A stretch of 43,475 nt of DNA from Psychromicrobium xiongbiense (GCF_030271165.1 NZ_JASSZH010000022.1:1-43475), one strand, 5' to 3'; shown: positions 26,901 to 34,569, numbered from the stretch's first letter. The notes: generated by a model from the sequence alone, not told the origin. A program made the numbers and translations.

Positions 26901-27678
26901 CGCCGAACGCGATACCTTCACGACCTCCACCGACCATGGTCTGGGTGAAGGTGGTCGGTGCCGTGGCGGCCAGGATGGCAGTGCCGGTCTTGGCGTCCGT
27001 ACCTGCACCGGTGCAGGTAACGCTCCGCGTGCCCACTCCGGTGAAGCCACCGGCGCAGGCATTGCCCAGCCCGTTGGAAGTGCCATTGGCCGTCAAGGAG
27101 TTGATGGGCGTATCCGAGGTCCAGGTGATGGATTCCTTGACATCGGTGGACTCGGCATCGGCACCGACCAGTGCGTAGCCGTGGATCTCCTTGCCGGTGG
27201 GGCCGATGACCTTAATGTTGCTCAGCGTGGCCACCGTCGTGGTGTGATCAGAGGTCTGGTAGAGCGCCGGCTTACCAGCCACACCGGAGTAGTGCCCGTT
27301 ATTGCCCAGGTAGGCACCGGACCATGTCGGGAAGGCGTAGGCCGACGCCGGGCCGCCCGTGACCGTCAGAGTGAACGTCATCGTCGACCCGCCGGGGAGC
27401 GCCATCGTCAGGTCCTGGCCGGTGGACGCGGCCTGCGCGTTGTAGTTGCTCAGGTCAAGCCAGCAGAGGGTGTCCGCAAAGGTTCCAGTGCCAGTCTTCG
27501 CATAGTTACAGCTCGCTGTGCCAGCAGCCTGCGCCGATTCGGCGGAGATGAGTTGTACTGGCGCCACGAGAGTCAGAGCGCCCACCACCGCAATCGATAA
27601 TGCGGTGAACATGCCAATCACTGACCGAAACCGGCCCCGCCTTCGAGCCGCTTGGGGGAAAATCGCTGGTATCCGCAT
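23947..27678 (-). CDS. LPXTG surface protein with 7 DUF11/DUF7507-like repeats
   Basis: The 1243-residue protein has a signal peptide with the helix ALSIAVVGALTLVAPVQL. An N-terminal domain (about residues 50-280, ASCNYAKTGTGTFADTLCWL onward) resembles the CshA-type adhesive module; I am less sure of that name. Seven Ig-like repeats of about 115 residues follow. Most start like SLKKSADPATVS, contain YTFVITNTGNVTL, and end with a Cys-containing strand and NTATASATPP. The sorting signal LPDTG is at residue 1207, followed by a helix and HRRKRRV. It should be a wall-anchored stalk protein. It shares promoter-operator type and orientation with the SdrD-type adhesin. Confidence 0.92.
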   Translation of the reverse strand: MRIPAIFPQAARRRGRFRSVIGMFTALSIAVVGALTLVAPVQLISAESAQAAGTASCNYAKTGTGTFADTLCWLDLSNYNAQAASTGQDLTMALPGGSTMTFTLTVTGGPASAYAFPTWSGAYLGNNGHYSGVAGKPALYQTSDHTTTVATLSNIKVIGPTGKEIHGYALVGADAESTDVKESITWTSDTPINSLTANGTSNGLGNACAGGFTGVGTRSVTCTGAGTDAKTGTAILAATAPTTFTQTMVGGGREGIAFGVLVSQLQINKKLVNRFTGDNVQIQVGVQDPDGTQFMSAQTGPTGTTATAGPEKVVVAGDGTPFTFGESALSGNLDNYDASWSCTRNGQQDSTLPSGEVGTSATVNVHVGDAINCTVTNSAKPTGISLVKKAGTPQDANGDGLTDAGDTIGYTFAVTNTGKTALNPVTISDAKAGSVSCPAGNLAPGDSETCTADKPYTITSSDQSAGKVNNTATATGTVAGTQSTVTSQPSSTSTPVQAPAPGISMVKSASPSDAAAYKVGQTITYSFVVTDTGNVPLNGVHIDESSFSGTGTMSALQCPSSPLNLAPQQQVTCTTTYQLTQADIDAGKVTNTASATGTPPGGAPVTSKPSSAAVPVQPQPGISLLKSASPAQAGKAGDTVTYTFHVTNTGNVTLKNPTVKETAFSGTGAAPQVSCPAVSLEPGQSADCNASYVLTQADVDAGQVTNTATASATPPSGTAPTSAPSSAKVTIDPAPALALKKSADPATVSTPGEQVTYHFVASNTGNVTLQNLSIAEGAFSGTGTMSAISCPATTVAPGQSVDCTASYAVTQADIDAGNITNSATASATPPGSSDPVSSPRSDAKVTAKQNPALSLKKSADPATVSTVGQQVTYTFVITNTGNVTLTDPTVTETAFSGTGSAPQAGCPRGAVAPGDSVTCYATYQVTQADIDAGTVTNTATASADPPNGAPRPTSDPSSAQVSAAPAPALSLVKSASPDTIGAAGEVVTYHFLLSNTGNVTLHDLTVQEGSFSGTGALSPVSCEKTTLEVGAQATCTATYTVTQADADAGAVSNTATANGTPPATAANPSPAPVSSAPSAATVKIPAKPGLSLVKTADATQASEVGQVIHYQFVLRNTGNVTLTKPGVQEGSFSGHGQLSPVECPQTAALEPGQQLSCTASYTVQSGDLTGQPLSNTATAHGKAPGGQDVSSDPASVSIPSEGSSPALPDTGLNLELLAGLTGLGLLSLLCGIVLVQHRRKRRV

Positions 27679-27703
27679 CGGCGGGAGCTCCTCTATCTGT
27701 CAG

Positions 27704-27733
27704 GTATAGTCCCTGTGAAAACTATCAGGTCAA
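27704..27733 (-). promoter_or_regulatory. Promoter of the DUF11-type adhesin
   Basis: On the minus strand, TTGACC (27733-27728) and CTATAC (27709-27704) are separated by 18 bases, 26 bases before the start codon. The regulon operator at 27735-27743 touches the -35 box. Confidence 0.65.
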
Positions 27734-27734
27734 T

Positions 27735-27743
27735 TGTCCTACA
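27735..27743. promoter_or_regulatory. Adhesin-regulon operator copy 4 (TGTCCTACA)
   Basis: Within CAATTGTCCTACATCAA, immediately upstream of the -35 box of the adhesin promoter. It matches the shared consensus. Confidence 0.75.
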
Positions 27744-27776
27744 TCAAGACATTTGACATTGTGACAACCTTCCCCC

Positions 27777-27819
27777 AAAAGCGGGTGGGGAGCGCCCCCA
27801 AATGTCACTCCCCACCCGC
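27777..27819 (-). terminator. Intrinsic terminator behind the FCD gene
   Basis: A perfect 12-bp GC-rich stem (27781-27792 with 27808-27819) is followed on the minus strand by TTTT. It insulates the adhesin promoter from the upstream operon. Confidence 0.88.
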
Positions 27820-27827
27820 CACACAGA

Positions 27828-27871
27828 ACCACCCCATTGGACCTACGGGAGGGTATGCCCAATGGGGTGGT
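27828..27871 (-). terminator. Second hairpin in tandem
   Basis: Arms 27828-27840 and 27859-27871 pair perfectly over 13 bases around an 18-base loop, 8 bases before the terminator at 27819. Confidence 0.8.
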
Positions 27872-27890
27872 CGAGGATTAGTGTAACAAG

Positions 27891-27899
27891 TGTCCTACA
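27891..27899. promoter_or_regulatory. Adhesin-regulon operator copy 5, over a stop codon
   Basis: CAAGTGTCCTACATTTGA fits the consensus almost perfectly but spans the TAG stop of the FCD gene. On the minus strand TACACT follows, so a promoter for a short terminated transcript is possible. It may also act on the adhesin promoter 150 bases away. Confidence 0.6.
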
Positions 27900-28428
27900 T
27901 TTGAACTTCATAATCCGAAACCGCTCCTCCGGGAGCAGACTTCATGGTGATCCAGTCCGGATCTCCCGCAAGGATCTCCTCCCGGCGCTGATCCAGGGTT
28001 TCCTGCAAAAAGGCGGACAGCACGGCTTCGGCGCGCTCAGCGTCACGGTCCGCAATAGCCTGATAGATCCGCTCATTGGCCACCGCAAGCGCCACAGCGC
28101 ACTGCGCGGGAAAGAGGAGACGCATCGTGGAACCCTGAAGAGACTCGATTCCCCGGATCAGGACGGAATTTCCACTGGCCTGCACCGCCAGGTCGCGAAA
28201 CCGAACAGCCGCTTCCCGGCAGGCCTTCAGGTCACCGCGCTCGGCAGCCTCGCGGCATACCTTCACCGCCAACCCCATGGCATCAAGCGCAGATTGATCC
28301 CGGCGGAGCGCGGCAAGGCGTATTGCCAGGAGGTGAAAGGTGAGATGAGCCTCATGCAGATTGACCAGCTCCCGCACCGCCACTTCGTAGTCGTCGACGT
28401 CACCTGAGTCGAGGCGCCTATCCCGCAT
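27895..28428 (-). CDS. FCD-domain protein without a DNA-binding domain
   Basis: The 177 residues correspond to only the C-terminal ligand domain of a FadR-type GntR regulator. An N-terminal helix leads into LAALRRDQSALDAM, followed by VRFRDLAVQASGNSVLIRG and ANERIYQAIADRDAERAEAVLSAFL. No winged helix precedes it. Two metal-ligand histidines appear replaced (RFR instead of FH; ANERI instead of EHR-I), so metal binding is doubtful. ATG 28428 lies inside the end of the upstream gene (11-base overlap), which indicates coupled translation. It may modulate the complete FCD regulator by forming mixed dimers, or be a remnant. Two hairpins follow it. Confidence 0.75.
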   Translation of the reverse strand: MRDRRLDSGDVDDYEVAVRELVNLHEAHLTFHLLAIRLAALRRDQSALDAMGLAVKVCREAAERGDLKACREAAVRFRDLAVQASGNSVLIRGIESLQGSTMRLLFPAQCAVALAVANERIYQAIADRDAERAEAVLSAFLQETLDQRREEILAGDPDWITMKSAPGGAVSDYEVQM

Positions 28429-28867
28429 GCGCCCACAACCTTTCGCCGGCTGCCGACTCCACCTCTTCAATCACTCTCCAGAGCTCATGCCAGCTGCCGA
28501 TATTCCGACCTTCCAGAAAGATCGGCGTCATTCCGCGCGCCGTGATGACAACCCGCGCGGCCGCTTGTGGCCACCCACCCGCAGCATGAGCGGCCCCGGA
28601 CACCTCGACCACCGCCAGGTCTCCCTGCCAGGTCACGGAGGCGCCAGCGGGAGTGAGCGCCAAGGTGGTGGACAATTTGGTTTTGAAGTCGCAGAAGGCC
28701 ACTATTTCCCAGAAATCCCGCGGGTCAATCTGCCGCACACCGATCGGGCCGTAATCTGCCATCACCTCATCGAGGATGCATTCGACATCGAACCGCTCAG
28801 CGGCCCCGTTCAGCTCGTCGATGACCTGCTGGCGCATCTCGGTCCGCGTGAGCTCGTGCTCACTCAT
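28418..28867 (-). CDS. Protein of unknown function, coupled to the FCD protein
   Basis: I do not recognise this 149-residue protein. It is soluble, acidic and has no signal peptide. The first 60 residues look helical (MRQQVIDELNGAAERFDVEC, then DEVMADYGPIGVRQIDPRDF). The middle is beta-rich (LALTPAGASVTWQGDLAVVEV). The C-terminus is helical and aromatic (SWHELWRVIEEVESAAGERLW). The ATG at 28867 has GGAGGGGAGC directly before it, a very strong ribosome site; the longer frame to 29041 is unlikely. It overlaps the FCD gene by 11 bases, so the two products are probably made together. A perfect regulon operator lies 97 bases upstream. Confidence 0.75.
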   Translation of the reverse strand: MSEHELTRTEMRQQVIDELNGAAERFDVECILDEVMADYGPIGVRQIDPRDFWEIVAFCDFKTKLSTTLALTPAGASVTWQGDLAVVEVSGAAHAAGGWPQAAARVVITARGMTPIFLEGRNIGSWHELWRVIEEVESAAGERLWAHAG

Positions 28868-28963
28868 GCTCCCCTCCACTCCTGAAGTCCGAACAAAAAC
28901 ATGTCCACCTCGCGACTGAATCGGCCACCCATCCAGGGAAGAAGCTACTCCTTCCCTCAACCC

Positions 28964-28978
28964 AAATGTAGTACATTT
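28964..28978. promoter_or_regulatory. Adhesin-regulon operator copy 6 (AAATGTA-G-TACATTT)
   Basis: A perfect 15-bp palindrome and the most symmetrical site of the set. It lies in the 209-base gap between the unknown/FCD operon and the divergent SPOR-like and DyP genes, so it could act on either side. Confidence 0.8.
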
Positions 28979-29076
28979 AGGCTCCGGAACAACCGTGGTG
29001 GACCATCCAAGACCCACCGTGTGGCGCGGCCAGTCAGCCACAGCCTTCAGGCCTCACTCTCGAAGGAGAAACCGCA

Positions 29077-29241
29077 GTGACCGAGTATTGGTATAACCTC
29101 CGGACGCACCAGGTCGAGGAGGACGCACTCTCCGACTGGACGCAGCTGATCGGGCCATACGCCACCCGGGAAGATGCGGAGCATGCCCTGGAAAAAGTGA
29201 GGGCACGCAACGACGCGTGGGAAGACAATGAGGAATACTGA
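29077..29241 (+). CDS. Small SPOR-like actinobacterial protein
   Basis: This 54-residue protein begins with GTG after CGAAGGAGAA. It starts TEYWYNLRTHQVEEDALSDW, followed by QLIGPYATREDAEHALEKV and an acidic end. The pattern of aromatic N-terminus and GPYATREDAEHAL occurs in a widespread family of tiny actinobacterial proteins annotated as SPOR-domain or methionine-aminopeptidase-like; the role is unknown. It lies 36 bases upstream of the DyP peroxidase gene. Traces of its 3' end also precede the DyP pseudogene at 41.4 kb. Confidence 0.85.
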   Translation: MTEYWYNLRTHQVEEDALSDWTQLIGPYATREDAEHALEKVRARNDAWEDNEEY

Positions 29242-29277
29242 CTAAAGGTATCGGTCAGTGTCAGGAAAGGACCTTTG

Positions 29278-30264
29278 ATGGTGTCTCAGAACGTGTCCCC
29301 CTCCCCCTCCGGTGATCGAGCCCCGGAGGCTCCTCAAAGTGTCGACGGGCTCTTGACCAAGTCGGCCATTTTCCTGGTCGCGGTGATCAACGATGCCGCC
29401 GGGGCCACGGCCACGGTACGGGATGCTCTCGCGGGCATCGAGGACCTGGTCAAAACTGTGGGATTCCGGGATCTGTCCGCGCAGCTCTCCTGCACGGTCG
29501 GCATCGGAAGCCGGGTCTGGACCTCCCTGACCGGCCGGGAACAGCCGGCAGAACTGCACCCTTTCCGCCGGATCGAGGGCCAGAAGCACACTGCGGTGAA
29601 CACCCCCGGGGACGTGTTGTTCCATATTCGCTCGAACCGGGAAGATCTGTGCTTCGAATTTGAGCGGCTACTGCTGAACACCCTGGGCAGTTCGGTGACG
29701 GTGGTCGATGAAGTCTCCGGCTTCCGCTACTTCGACTCCCGCGATCTACTCGGCTTCGTCGATGGCACAGCCAATCCGGTTGGCCCGAATCTTCCCGAAT
29801 CGACTCTGGTCGGTGAGGAGGATCCGGCGTTCGCCGGGGGCAGCTACGTCGTGGTGCAGAAGTACCTGCACCCGCTGCCGAGCTGGCAGGCGCTGCCCAC
29901 CGAAGAGCAGGAACAGGTGATCGGGCGAACCAAAGCCGATGGCGTGGAGCTCCCGGACGCCGTCAGCGGGCAGAAATCCCACAAGACCCTCGCCACCATT
30001 ACCGATGACCAGGGCGAACACGACATTCTCCGGGACAATATGCCGTTCGGGCGCCCGGGCAGTGGTGAGTACGGCACCTATTTCATCGGATACACGCGCA
30101 GGCTCTGGGTCCTGGAACGAATGCTGGAGCGAATGTTCATCGGCGATCCGGTGGGGCTCCACGACCGGATCCTTGACTTCTCCACAGCCCATACCGGGAC
30201 AACGTTCTTCGCCCCTACCGCGACGATGCTCGCCGACCTCGATCAGGTGGAGGACGCCTCCTGA
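29278..30264 (+). CDS. DyP-type peroxidase, B class
   Basis: This heme peroxidase of 328 residues oxidises dyes, phenols or other reductants with H2O2. The GxxDG motif is GFVDGTANP with catalytic Asp162. His235 (in GQKSHKT) is the likely heme ligand, and RDNMPFG (Arg252, Asn254) forms the distal pocket, as in DypB. There is no Tat or Sec signal, so it is cytoplasmic. No encapsulin gene or encapsulin-targeting tail is seen. ATG 29278 follows AGGAAAGG. It probably forms an operon with the SPOR-like gene. A deleted copy lies at 41478-41874. Confidence 0.94.
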   Translation: MVSQNVSPSPSGDRAPEAPQSVDGLLTKSAIFLVAVINDAAGATATVRDALAGIEDLVKTVGFRDLSAQLSCTVGIGSRVWTSLTGREQPAELHPFRRIEGQKHTAVNTPGDVLFHIRSNREDLCFEFERLLLNTLGSSVTVVDEVSGFRYFDSRDLLGFVDGTANPVGPNLPESTLVGEEDPAFAGGSYVVVQKYLHPLPSWQALPTEEQEQVIGRTKADGVELPDAVSGQKSHKTLATITDDQGEHDILRDNMPFGRPGSGEYGTYFIGYTRRLWVLERMLERMFIGDPVGLHDRILDFSTAHTGTTFFAPTATMLADLDQVEDAS

Positions 30265-30393
30265 TCAGGAAGCTCTTCGGGGTGGTCCAGACCGGTGCCC
30301 GCTGCAGGCTGGAGCCGTGGATCACCGGAGACATGTCCAAAGTGGTGAAACGGCATGGCTCTCCTCACATCGTTGTGATAACTCAGTGCCGTA

Positions 30394-32049
30394 TCAGGAG
30401 TTCACCCTGATGATCTCCTCCTGATATGGGGCGATGATGCTGCCGGAGATCCGCAGATCCAGCAGCAGGAAGCTGCGGCTCGTCACCGGTTCGGCCGCCC
30501 AGCTTTCCAGGCGGTCAAGATCGGCCAGAGTACGCACGGTGACGCCCTCGGCACCGACGGCCGAGGCAAGGGTCGCAAAGTCCACCTCGGGAATCAGCAT
30601 GGGCGCGCGGGCCAGCCCCTTGAGGCCATAGAGATTGATTTCAGCGCCGTAGGCGGCATCATTCCAGACCACGGCAATGCCGCGACCGGCCGCGGTGCGC
30701 ACCGCTGTCTCCAGGTCGGCCAGCGCCATCAGCCCGCCGCCATCGCCGGTGCTGAGCACGATGGCGGCTTCCGGCTGAGCCATGGCCGCCCCTGCGACAC
30801 TGGGCCAGCCGAGTCCGATGGCCTGATACGCGGTGCCGACCATCATCATTCGCTCCGGGGAGGCCACCGGCCAGTACATGTTCGCCCAGCCCAGGAAGTG
30901 GCCGCCGTCGGTGACCACCACACGCTCATCCGGCAGCAGATCGGCGATCCGGCGCGCTGCGGAACGCGGGTCCAGCCGGCCGTCCTCAGCGAGGTCGTGG
31001 CCGGGATCCCGGCGCCGGGCCGCCGCTAGGTCGACATCTTTGCGCCATCGCGGGCTACCTTCAGGCTCTGCATCGCCCAATGCGTCGAGCAGCTGCTCCG
31101 CCACCAGAGCGGCGTCCCCGCGGACAAACCGCCCCACATGCGGATGCGTCGCCGTGGGAGTCACATCGACCTGATAGATGCGGGTTCCCGGCGCAAACAG
31201 CTCCCCGAACCGCATGGTGAACTGATTCAGGGAGGCACCGAACACCACGGCGACATCGGCCTGGCGGATCAGCTCCATGGCGCCCTCCGCACCGAAGCCG
31301 CCCGTGACGCCCAGGTCATACTCCGTCTCCGGGAACAGGCCCCGGCCCAGAGCGGTCGATGCCGTCAGCGCCCCGGTCCGTTCAGCCAGCGCCCCGAGCG
31401 CGGGGCCGGCCTGAGCCAGCCAGGCTCCCCGACCGGCCAGCAGGAAGGGCCGCTGTGCGGTGCTCAGGGCCTTGGCGAGTTCCTGGATGGTTGCCGCGGT
31501 GAATTCTCCCTGCGGTGCCACCGGGCCGGGGACCTGCGGGGCCGGAAGCTCCGGGACCTCGCCGGCATCGACCGTGGCGACATCGTAGGGAACGGCCAGC
31601 ACCACCGGCAGGCGGTAGCTGAGGGCGTGTTCCAGCGCGATGACGGTGGTGGCCGCCGCATCCGTCCGGCCGACGGTATATGTCCGCGCGCCCACCGCCG
31701 CGGCGAGTGCGATCTGGTCCACGTCCCAGGGCCGCGGGCCGGAGGTGGGCTCGTCTCCCACCACAAGGATCAGCGGGATCCGTGCCTGTACCGACTCGGC
31801 GAGCGCCGTCAGAGTATTGGTGAATCCGGCCCCGTAGGTGGTGGTGGCCGCAGCGATCCGGCCCGAGGCACGGAAGTGGGCATCGGCGGCGACCACGGCA
31901 CCCTGCTCGTGGCGGACCGCGGTGAACCGGGCGTCGGTATGCCGCTCCAGGGCGTCGAGGAAATAGGCGTTGCCGTTACCCATGACGCCGAATACTTCAC
32001 AGAGATGGGCGGCAAGGGTACGTGCAACATGGGTGGCGACAGTGGGCAT
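30394..32049 (-). CDS. Thiamine-diphosphate-dependent enzyme, acetolactate-synthase-like
   Basis: The 551-residue protein has the three-domain layout of the ALS/benzoylformate-decarboxylase superfamily. The N-terminal domain contains the catalytic Glu region (FTAVRHEQGAVVAADAHF). A central Rossmann domain follows (about residues 190-330). The C-terminal diphosphate-binding domain has the Mg/ThDP motif starting GDGGGLMALADLET and ending WNDAAYG. The substrate is unclear; no ilvN-type regulatory subunit is nearby. ATG 32049 has GAGG upstream. It converges with the DyP gene and seems to be transcribed alone. Confidence 0.88.
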   Translation of the reverse strand: MPTVATHVARTLAAHLCEVFGVMGNGNAYFLDALERHTDARFTAVRHEQGAVVAADAHFRASGRIAAATTTYGAGFTNTLTALAESVQARIPLILVVGDEPTSGPRPWDVDQIALAAAVGARTYTVGRTDAAATTVIALEHALSYRLPVVLAVPYDVATVDAGEVPELPAPQVPGPVAPQGEFTAATIQELAKALSTAQRPFLLAGRGAWLAQAGPALGALAERTGALTASTALGRGLFPETEYDLGVTGGFGAEGAMELIRQADVAVVFGASLNQFTMRFGELFAPGTRIYQVDVTPTATHPHVGRFVRGDAALVAEQLLDALGDAEPEGSPRWRKDVDLAAARRRDPGHDLAEDGRLDPRSAARRIADLLPDERVVVTDGGHFLGWANMYWPVASPERMMMVGTAYQAIGLGWPSVAGAAMAQPEAAIVLSTGDGGGLMALADLETAVRTAAGRGIAVVWNDAAYGAEINLYGLKGLARAPMLIPEVDFATLASAVGAEGVTVRTLADLDRLESWAAEPVTSRSFLLLDLRISGSIIAPYQEEIIRVNS

Positions 32050-32261
32050 GGTGAACCTCAGCGAGTCAGAACGGGTATGGAAGGCCGTATATGTCTCGCC
32101 TCCGCGTCATCGCGGGGGGGTGTGCCCCTTTTTCGAGCACCGACGTGTCATCGCCGGACACCGTAAGTGTAACCGGCCGCCAGTGACGCGAGTTAGCTTA
32201 GCTTCCCCGTGCAACTTCTGCTACACAGTGGGGAGAGGGAGCGTAACGCACCGTGGATTGC

Positions 32262-32540
32262 TCAGCCGTTGGGCCTGCTGGGCATGTTCTGCGGTGCCCA
32301 TTTATTGCCGTCCGGATCAGCGAAATAGACGAAGCTCCCCCAGTCCAGGACCTCGATGTCGCTGACCTCCATTTGCAGGCTGGGCGCGGTGCCAGCCGGA
32401 GCATCGTTGGGCCCCTCCCCGATGCAGATGGAGCAGGCTGAACCCGGCGGGGTCAGCTGGACGAAGCGGATGCCCGCACTGGGCCGTTCATCGTGGTCGG
32501 CGTTGAAGCCCACCTGATTGACGTAAAAATCCTTGGCCCG
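32262..32540 (-). pseudogene. Truncated copy of the VOC gene at 5444
   Basis: The DNA is highly similar to 5444-5744, including the last codons and the stop. It differs in two ways. A 51-base, in-frame deletion removed 17 codons between two copies of the 13-base repeat GATGTCGCTGACC that are still present in the intact gene (5537-5549 and 5588-5600). In addition, the first 27 codons and the start are replaced by unrelated sequence at about 32540. One beta-alpha unit of the VOC fold is lost, so the product would not fold normally. Confidence 0.9.
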
Positions 32541-32772
32541 CCATCCACGGCCTACCGCTTATTCAGGCCTTCTTCCTCGCCGCGTCCCCCATACTGGGGT
32601 CAAATTCTGGGAATTATTGAAGATCAGCACCAGCTGCCGAGGACTGAATATCACACGAGATTCTTCCAGAGTCGCGGCGACATTCCACGCTGAATGCAGA
32701 AGACTAACTCGATCGCACGCATGATAAACACCATTTCATACGCACCATGGTGTCGCCCCAGGAGGGTTCCGA

Positions 32773-33526
32773 ATGGTTCAGAACACAATAATTCGGCAGC
32801 CGCTCATATTGGCCCTCATTCCCGCCCATAATGAGCAAGACGTGATCGGGCAGACTCTCATGTCACTCCAACAACAGACAATCCGGCCGCACTGCACTAT
32901 GGTCATTGCGGACAACTGCAGTGACAACACTATTGATATTGCTCGAGGGCAAGGCGCTCAAGTCCTGGAGACGGTGAGAAATACTGACAAAAAAGCCGGC
33001 GCTGTGGGCGGCGTCTTTCGCGGCGGTCCAGGAGGGGGCTTCGTGGGGCACCTGCAACGCAACGAATACGCAAGATACGCCCGAGACGTTCGCCGCCTCC
33101 ACGGGAAATGTCTGGTGGTCACCGGCACAGCAGCCCTCTTCCGCGCAAGAACTCTCCGTGTGGTCTCAGCGGCTGCGATGGAAACGAGGGGCGCTGGAGA
33201 ACTGTTTCCAGTATGGCTGGACTGCCGTGACGCGCCCTTGCTGGGGGCGGCAGTTGCTGTCCCTTTTCGGCATGCTCATCACGCTGGCCTACTTCGGAGC
33301 GATGGCGATTGTACTGGGGACGGGGGCCGGGCTCAGCATTCATCCGTTCTGGCTCGCCGTCACCGGTGTTTTCGTGATCGAACGTGCGGTGACAATGTGA
33401 TTACGTGGTTGGAAATACATGCTGGCAGCCGCCTTCATGTACGAACTGGTGATCGATCTATTTCTTCAAATGGTTTTCGCGAAGGCGTATGTCGATGCAG
33501 CCCTCAACAAAAAGAAATCGTGGTAG
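32773..33526 (+). pseudogene. Wrecked family-2 glycosyltransferase
   Basis: Pieces of a membrane glycosyltransferase of the cellulose/hyaluronan-synthase type follow one another. The start has GGAGGG before ATG 32773 and encodes LILALIPAHNEQDVIGQTL and VIADNCSDNT. After DKKAGA the DxD region is missing, and the frame resumes at GFVGHLQRNEYARYARDV and CLVVTGTAALFRART. About 33158 another frame gives QRLRWKRGALENCF (the QxxRW region) and two helices. A third frame near 33405 gives YMLAAAFMYELVIDLFLQMV and ends KKKSW. At least two deletions and two frameshifts make it inactive. It presumably once made an extracellular polysaccharide. Confidence 0.85.
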
Positions 33527-33532
33527 AAAACG

Positions 33533-33712
33533 ATGTACAACAATATGGCAGCTCCCGCAGTAGCAGGAATCGGGTCAGGAACGCTCGCCATGACTGGCGC
33601 AGGTGATGTGTTCTGGCTCGGACTTGCCGCATTCGCCATGATCGCCCTCGGTCTTGGGGTGAAGAGAATTCTTCCCGTGCGCTCCGTCTCCGCCCAGGGG
33701 ACGGCAAAGTAG
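33533..33712 (+). CDS. Small membrane protein behind the glycosyltransferase remnant
   Basis: This is a 59-residue frame starting 6 bases after the glycosyltransferase stop. One or two helices are predicted by eye (MAAPAVAGIGSGTLAMTGAG and WLGLAAFAMIALGLGV), followed by a basic tail. It was probably an accessory of that gene. No ribosome site is strong. It may no longer matter now that the partner is broken. Confidence 0.6.
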   Translation: MYNNMAAPAVAGIGSGTLAMTGAGDVFWLGLAAFAMIALGLGVKRILPVRSVSAQGTAK

Positions 33713-33717
33713 CCTGG

Positions 33718-33756
33718 AGTGACCAGTAGCCCTCCTCAGGAGGTGCTGGTCACTTT
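33718..33756 (+). terminator. Terminator after the small membrane protein gene
   Basis: AGTGACCAG (33718-33726) pairs with CTGGTCACT (33746-33754), with further pairing inside and TTT at the end. Confidence 0.75.
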
Positions 33757-33760
33757 GCTG

Positions 33761-33832
33761 GGGGGAAAGACCTCCAGGTGGACTTCGCGGGTTACCCGCC
33801 CATGCTGTTCACCTGGAGGTCTTCTTTCCCCC
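33761..33832. terminator. Long hairpin between convergent genes
   Basis: Twenty bases at 33761-33780 pair with 33810-33832, interrupted by a 3-base bulge. It probably terminates transcripts from both sides, including that of the response regulator gene at 33874. Confidence 0.8.
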
Positions 33833-33873
33833 GAAAAGTATTCTTAGGCCAGCTCACTGTCGTGAAAGTGCCG

Positions 33874-34569
33874 CTAGGCGTCGGGAGACACGAATTTCTG
33901 CGGGGGATGCAGATCAACATATCCACCTGACCAGGCGATGCGACCGAAATCCAGCTTGGACCGAACGGTAATTCCTGCAGCACCGTATTTCTTTTTAACG
34001 CGGTCAAGATATTGCTTAGCCGTCTCCCGACCAATGTTCATCGCCGTGGCCACCTCCTCTAGAGTAAGACCCGAGGCATAGAGAACAAGCGCCCGCTCCT
34101 CCTGGATGCTGAGCGCTGGCCGATCCGGATCCCCAGCGATGAGGGAAGCGACTTCCGCAGTCATCCACTCTTCTCCGCGAAGCACCGTGTAGATGGCTGC
34201 GAGAATATCTTCCTCAGCGTCTCGCTTACCGACGACGCCGGTGACTCCAGCACGGATAATGCTCCGGGTGAGCGGCGGGGAGGCGAAGGCAGAGATCACC
34301 ACGATCAGAAGTCCGCCCTTCAAGAACGCCTTGACCAGCTCCACATCCACGCTTGGCGCTCGCTCCACCATCAAGTCCAGCAGGAGCAGATGCGGCCACC
34401 GCTCTTTCGGTGCCGAACGCAACCACGCGACAAAATCTGGAGCAGACGTCCCACTAAAGATGATGTCGAACCGACCTGCTTGAGTCAAAAGTTCCTCGGT
34501 GCGGGTTCGTTGAAGAAAATGATCTTCTACCACCGCAACGCGCCAACCACCCGCTTGTTCAGTATTCAT
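33874..34569 (-). CDS. LuxR/NarL-type response regulator
   Basis: The 231-residue protein has a receiver domain with the acidic pair Glu15-Asp16 (VAVVEDHFLQ), phospho-acceptor Asp65 (LLLLDLM), Ser93 and Lys115. A C-terminal LuxR-type helix-turn-helix follows (LSIQEERALVLYASGLTLEE, then GRETAKQYLDRVKKKYGA). It diverges from the thioester pilin-like gene. It probably receives phosphate from the histidine kinase at 38628-40955, which frames the same gene group. Its likely target is the pilin-like promoter in the 212-base gap. Confidence 0.88.
   Translation of the reverse strand: MNTEQAGGWRVAVVEDHFLQRTRTEELLTQAGRFDIIFSGTSAPDFVAWLRSAPKERWPHLLLLDLMVERAPSVDVELVKAFLKGGLLIVVISAFASPPLTRSIIRAGVTGVVGKRDAEEDILAAIYTVLRGEEWMTAEVASLIAGDPDRPALSIQEERALVLYASGLTLEEVATAMNIGRETAKQYLDRVKKKYGAAGITVRSKLDFGRIAWSGGYVDLHPPQKFVSPDA

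Noticed and set aside
29278..30264. Encapsulin cargo role for the DyP peroxidase
   Set aside because: No targeting peptide at the C-terminus and no encapsulin gene nearby.
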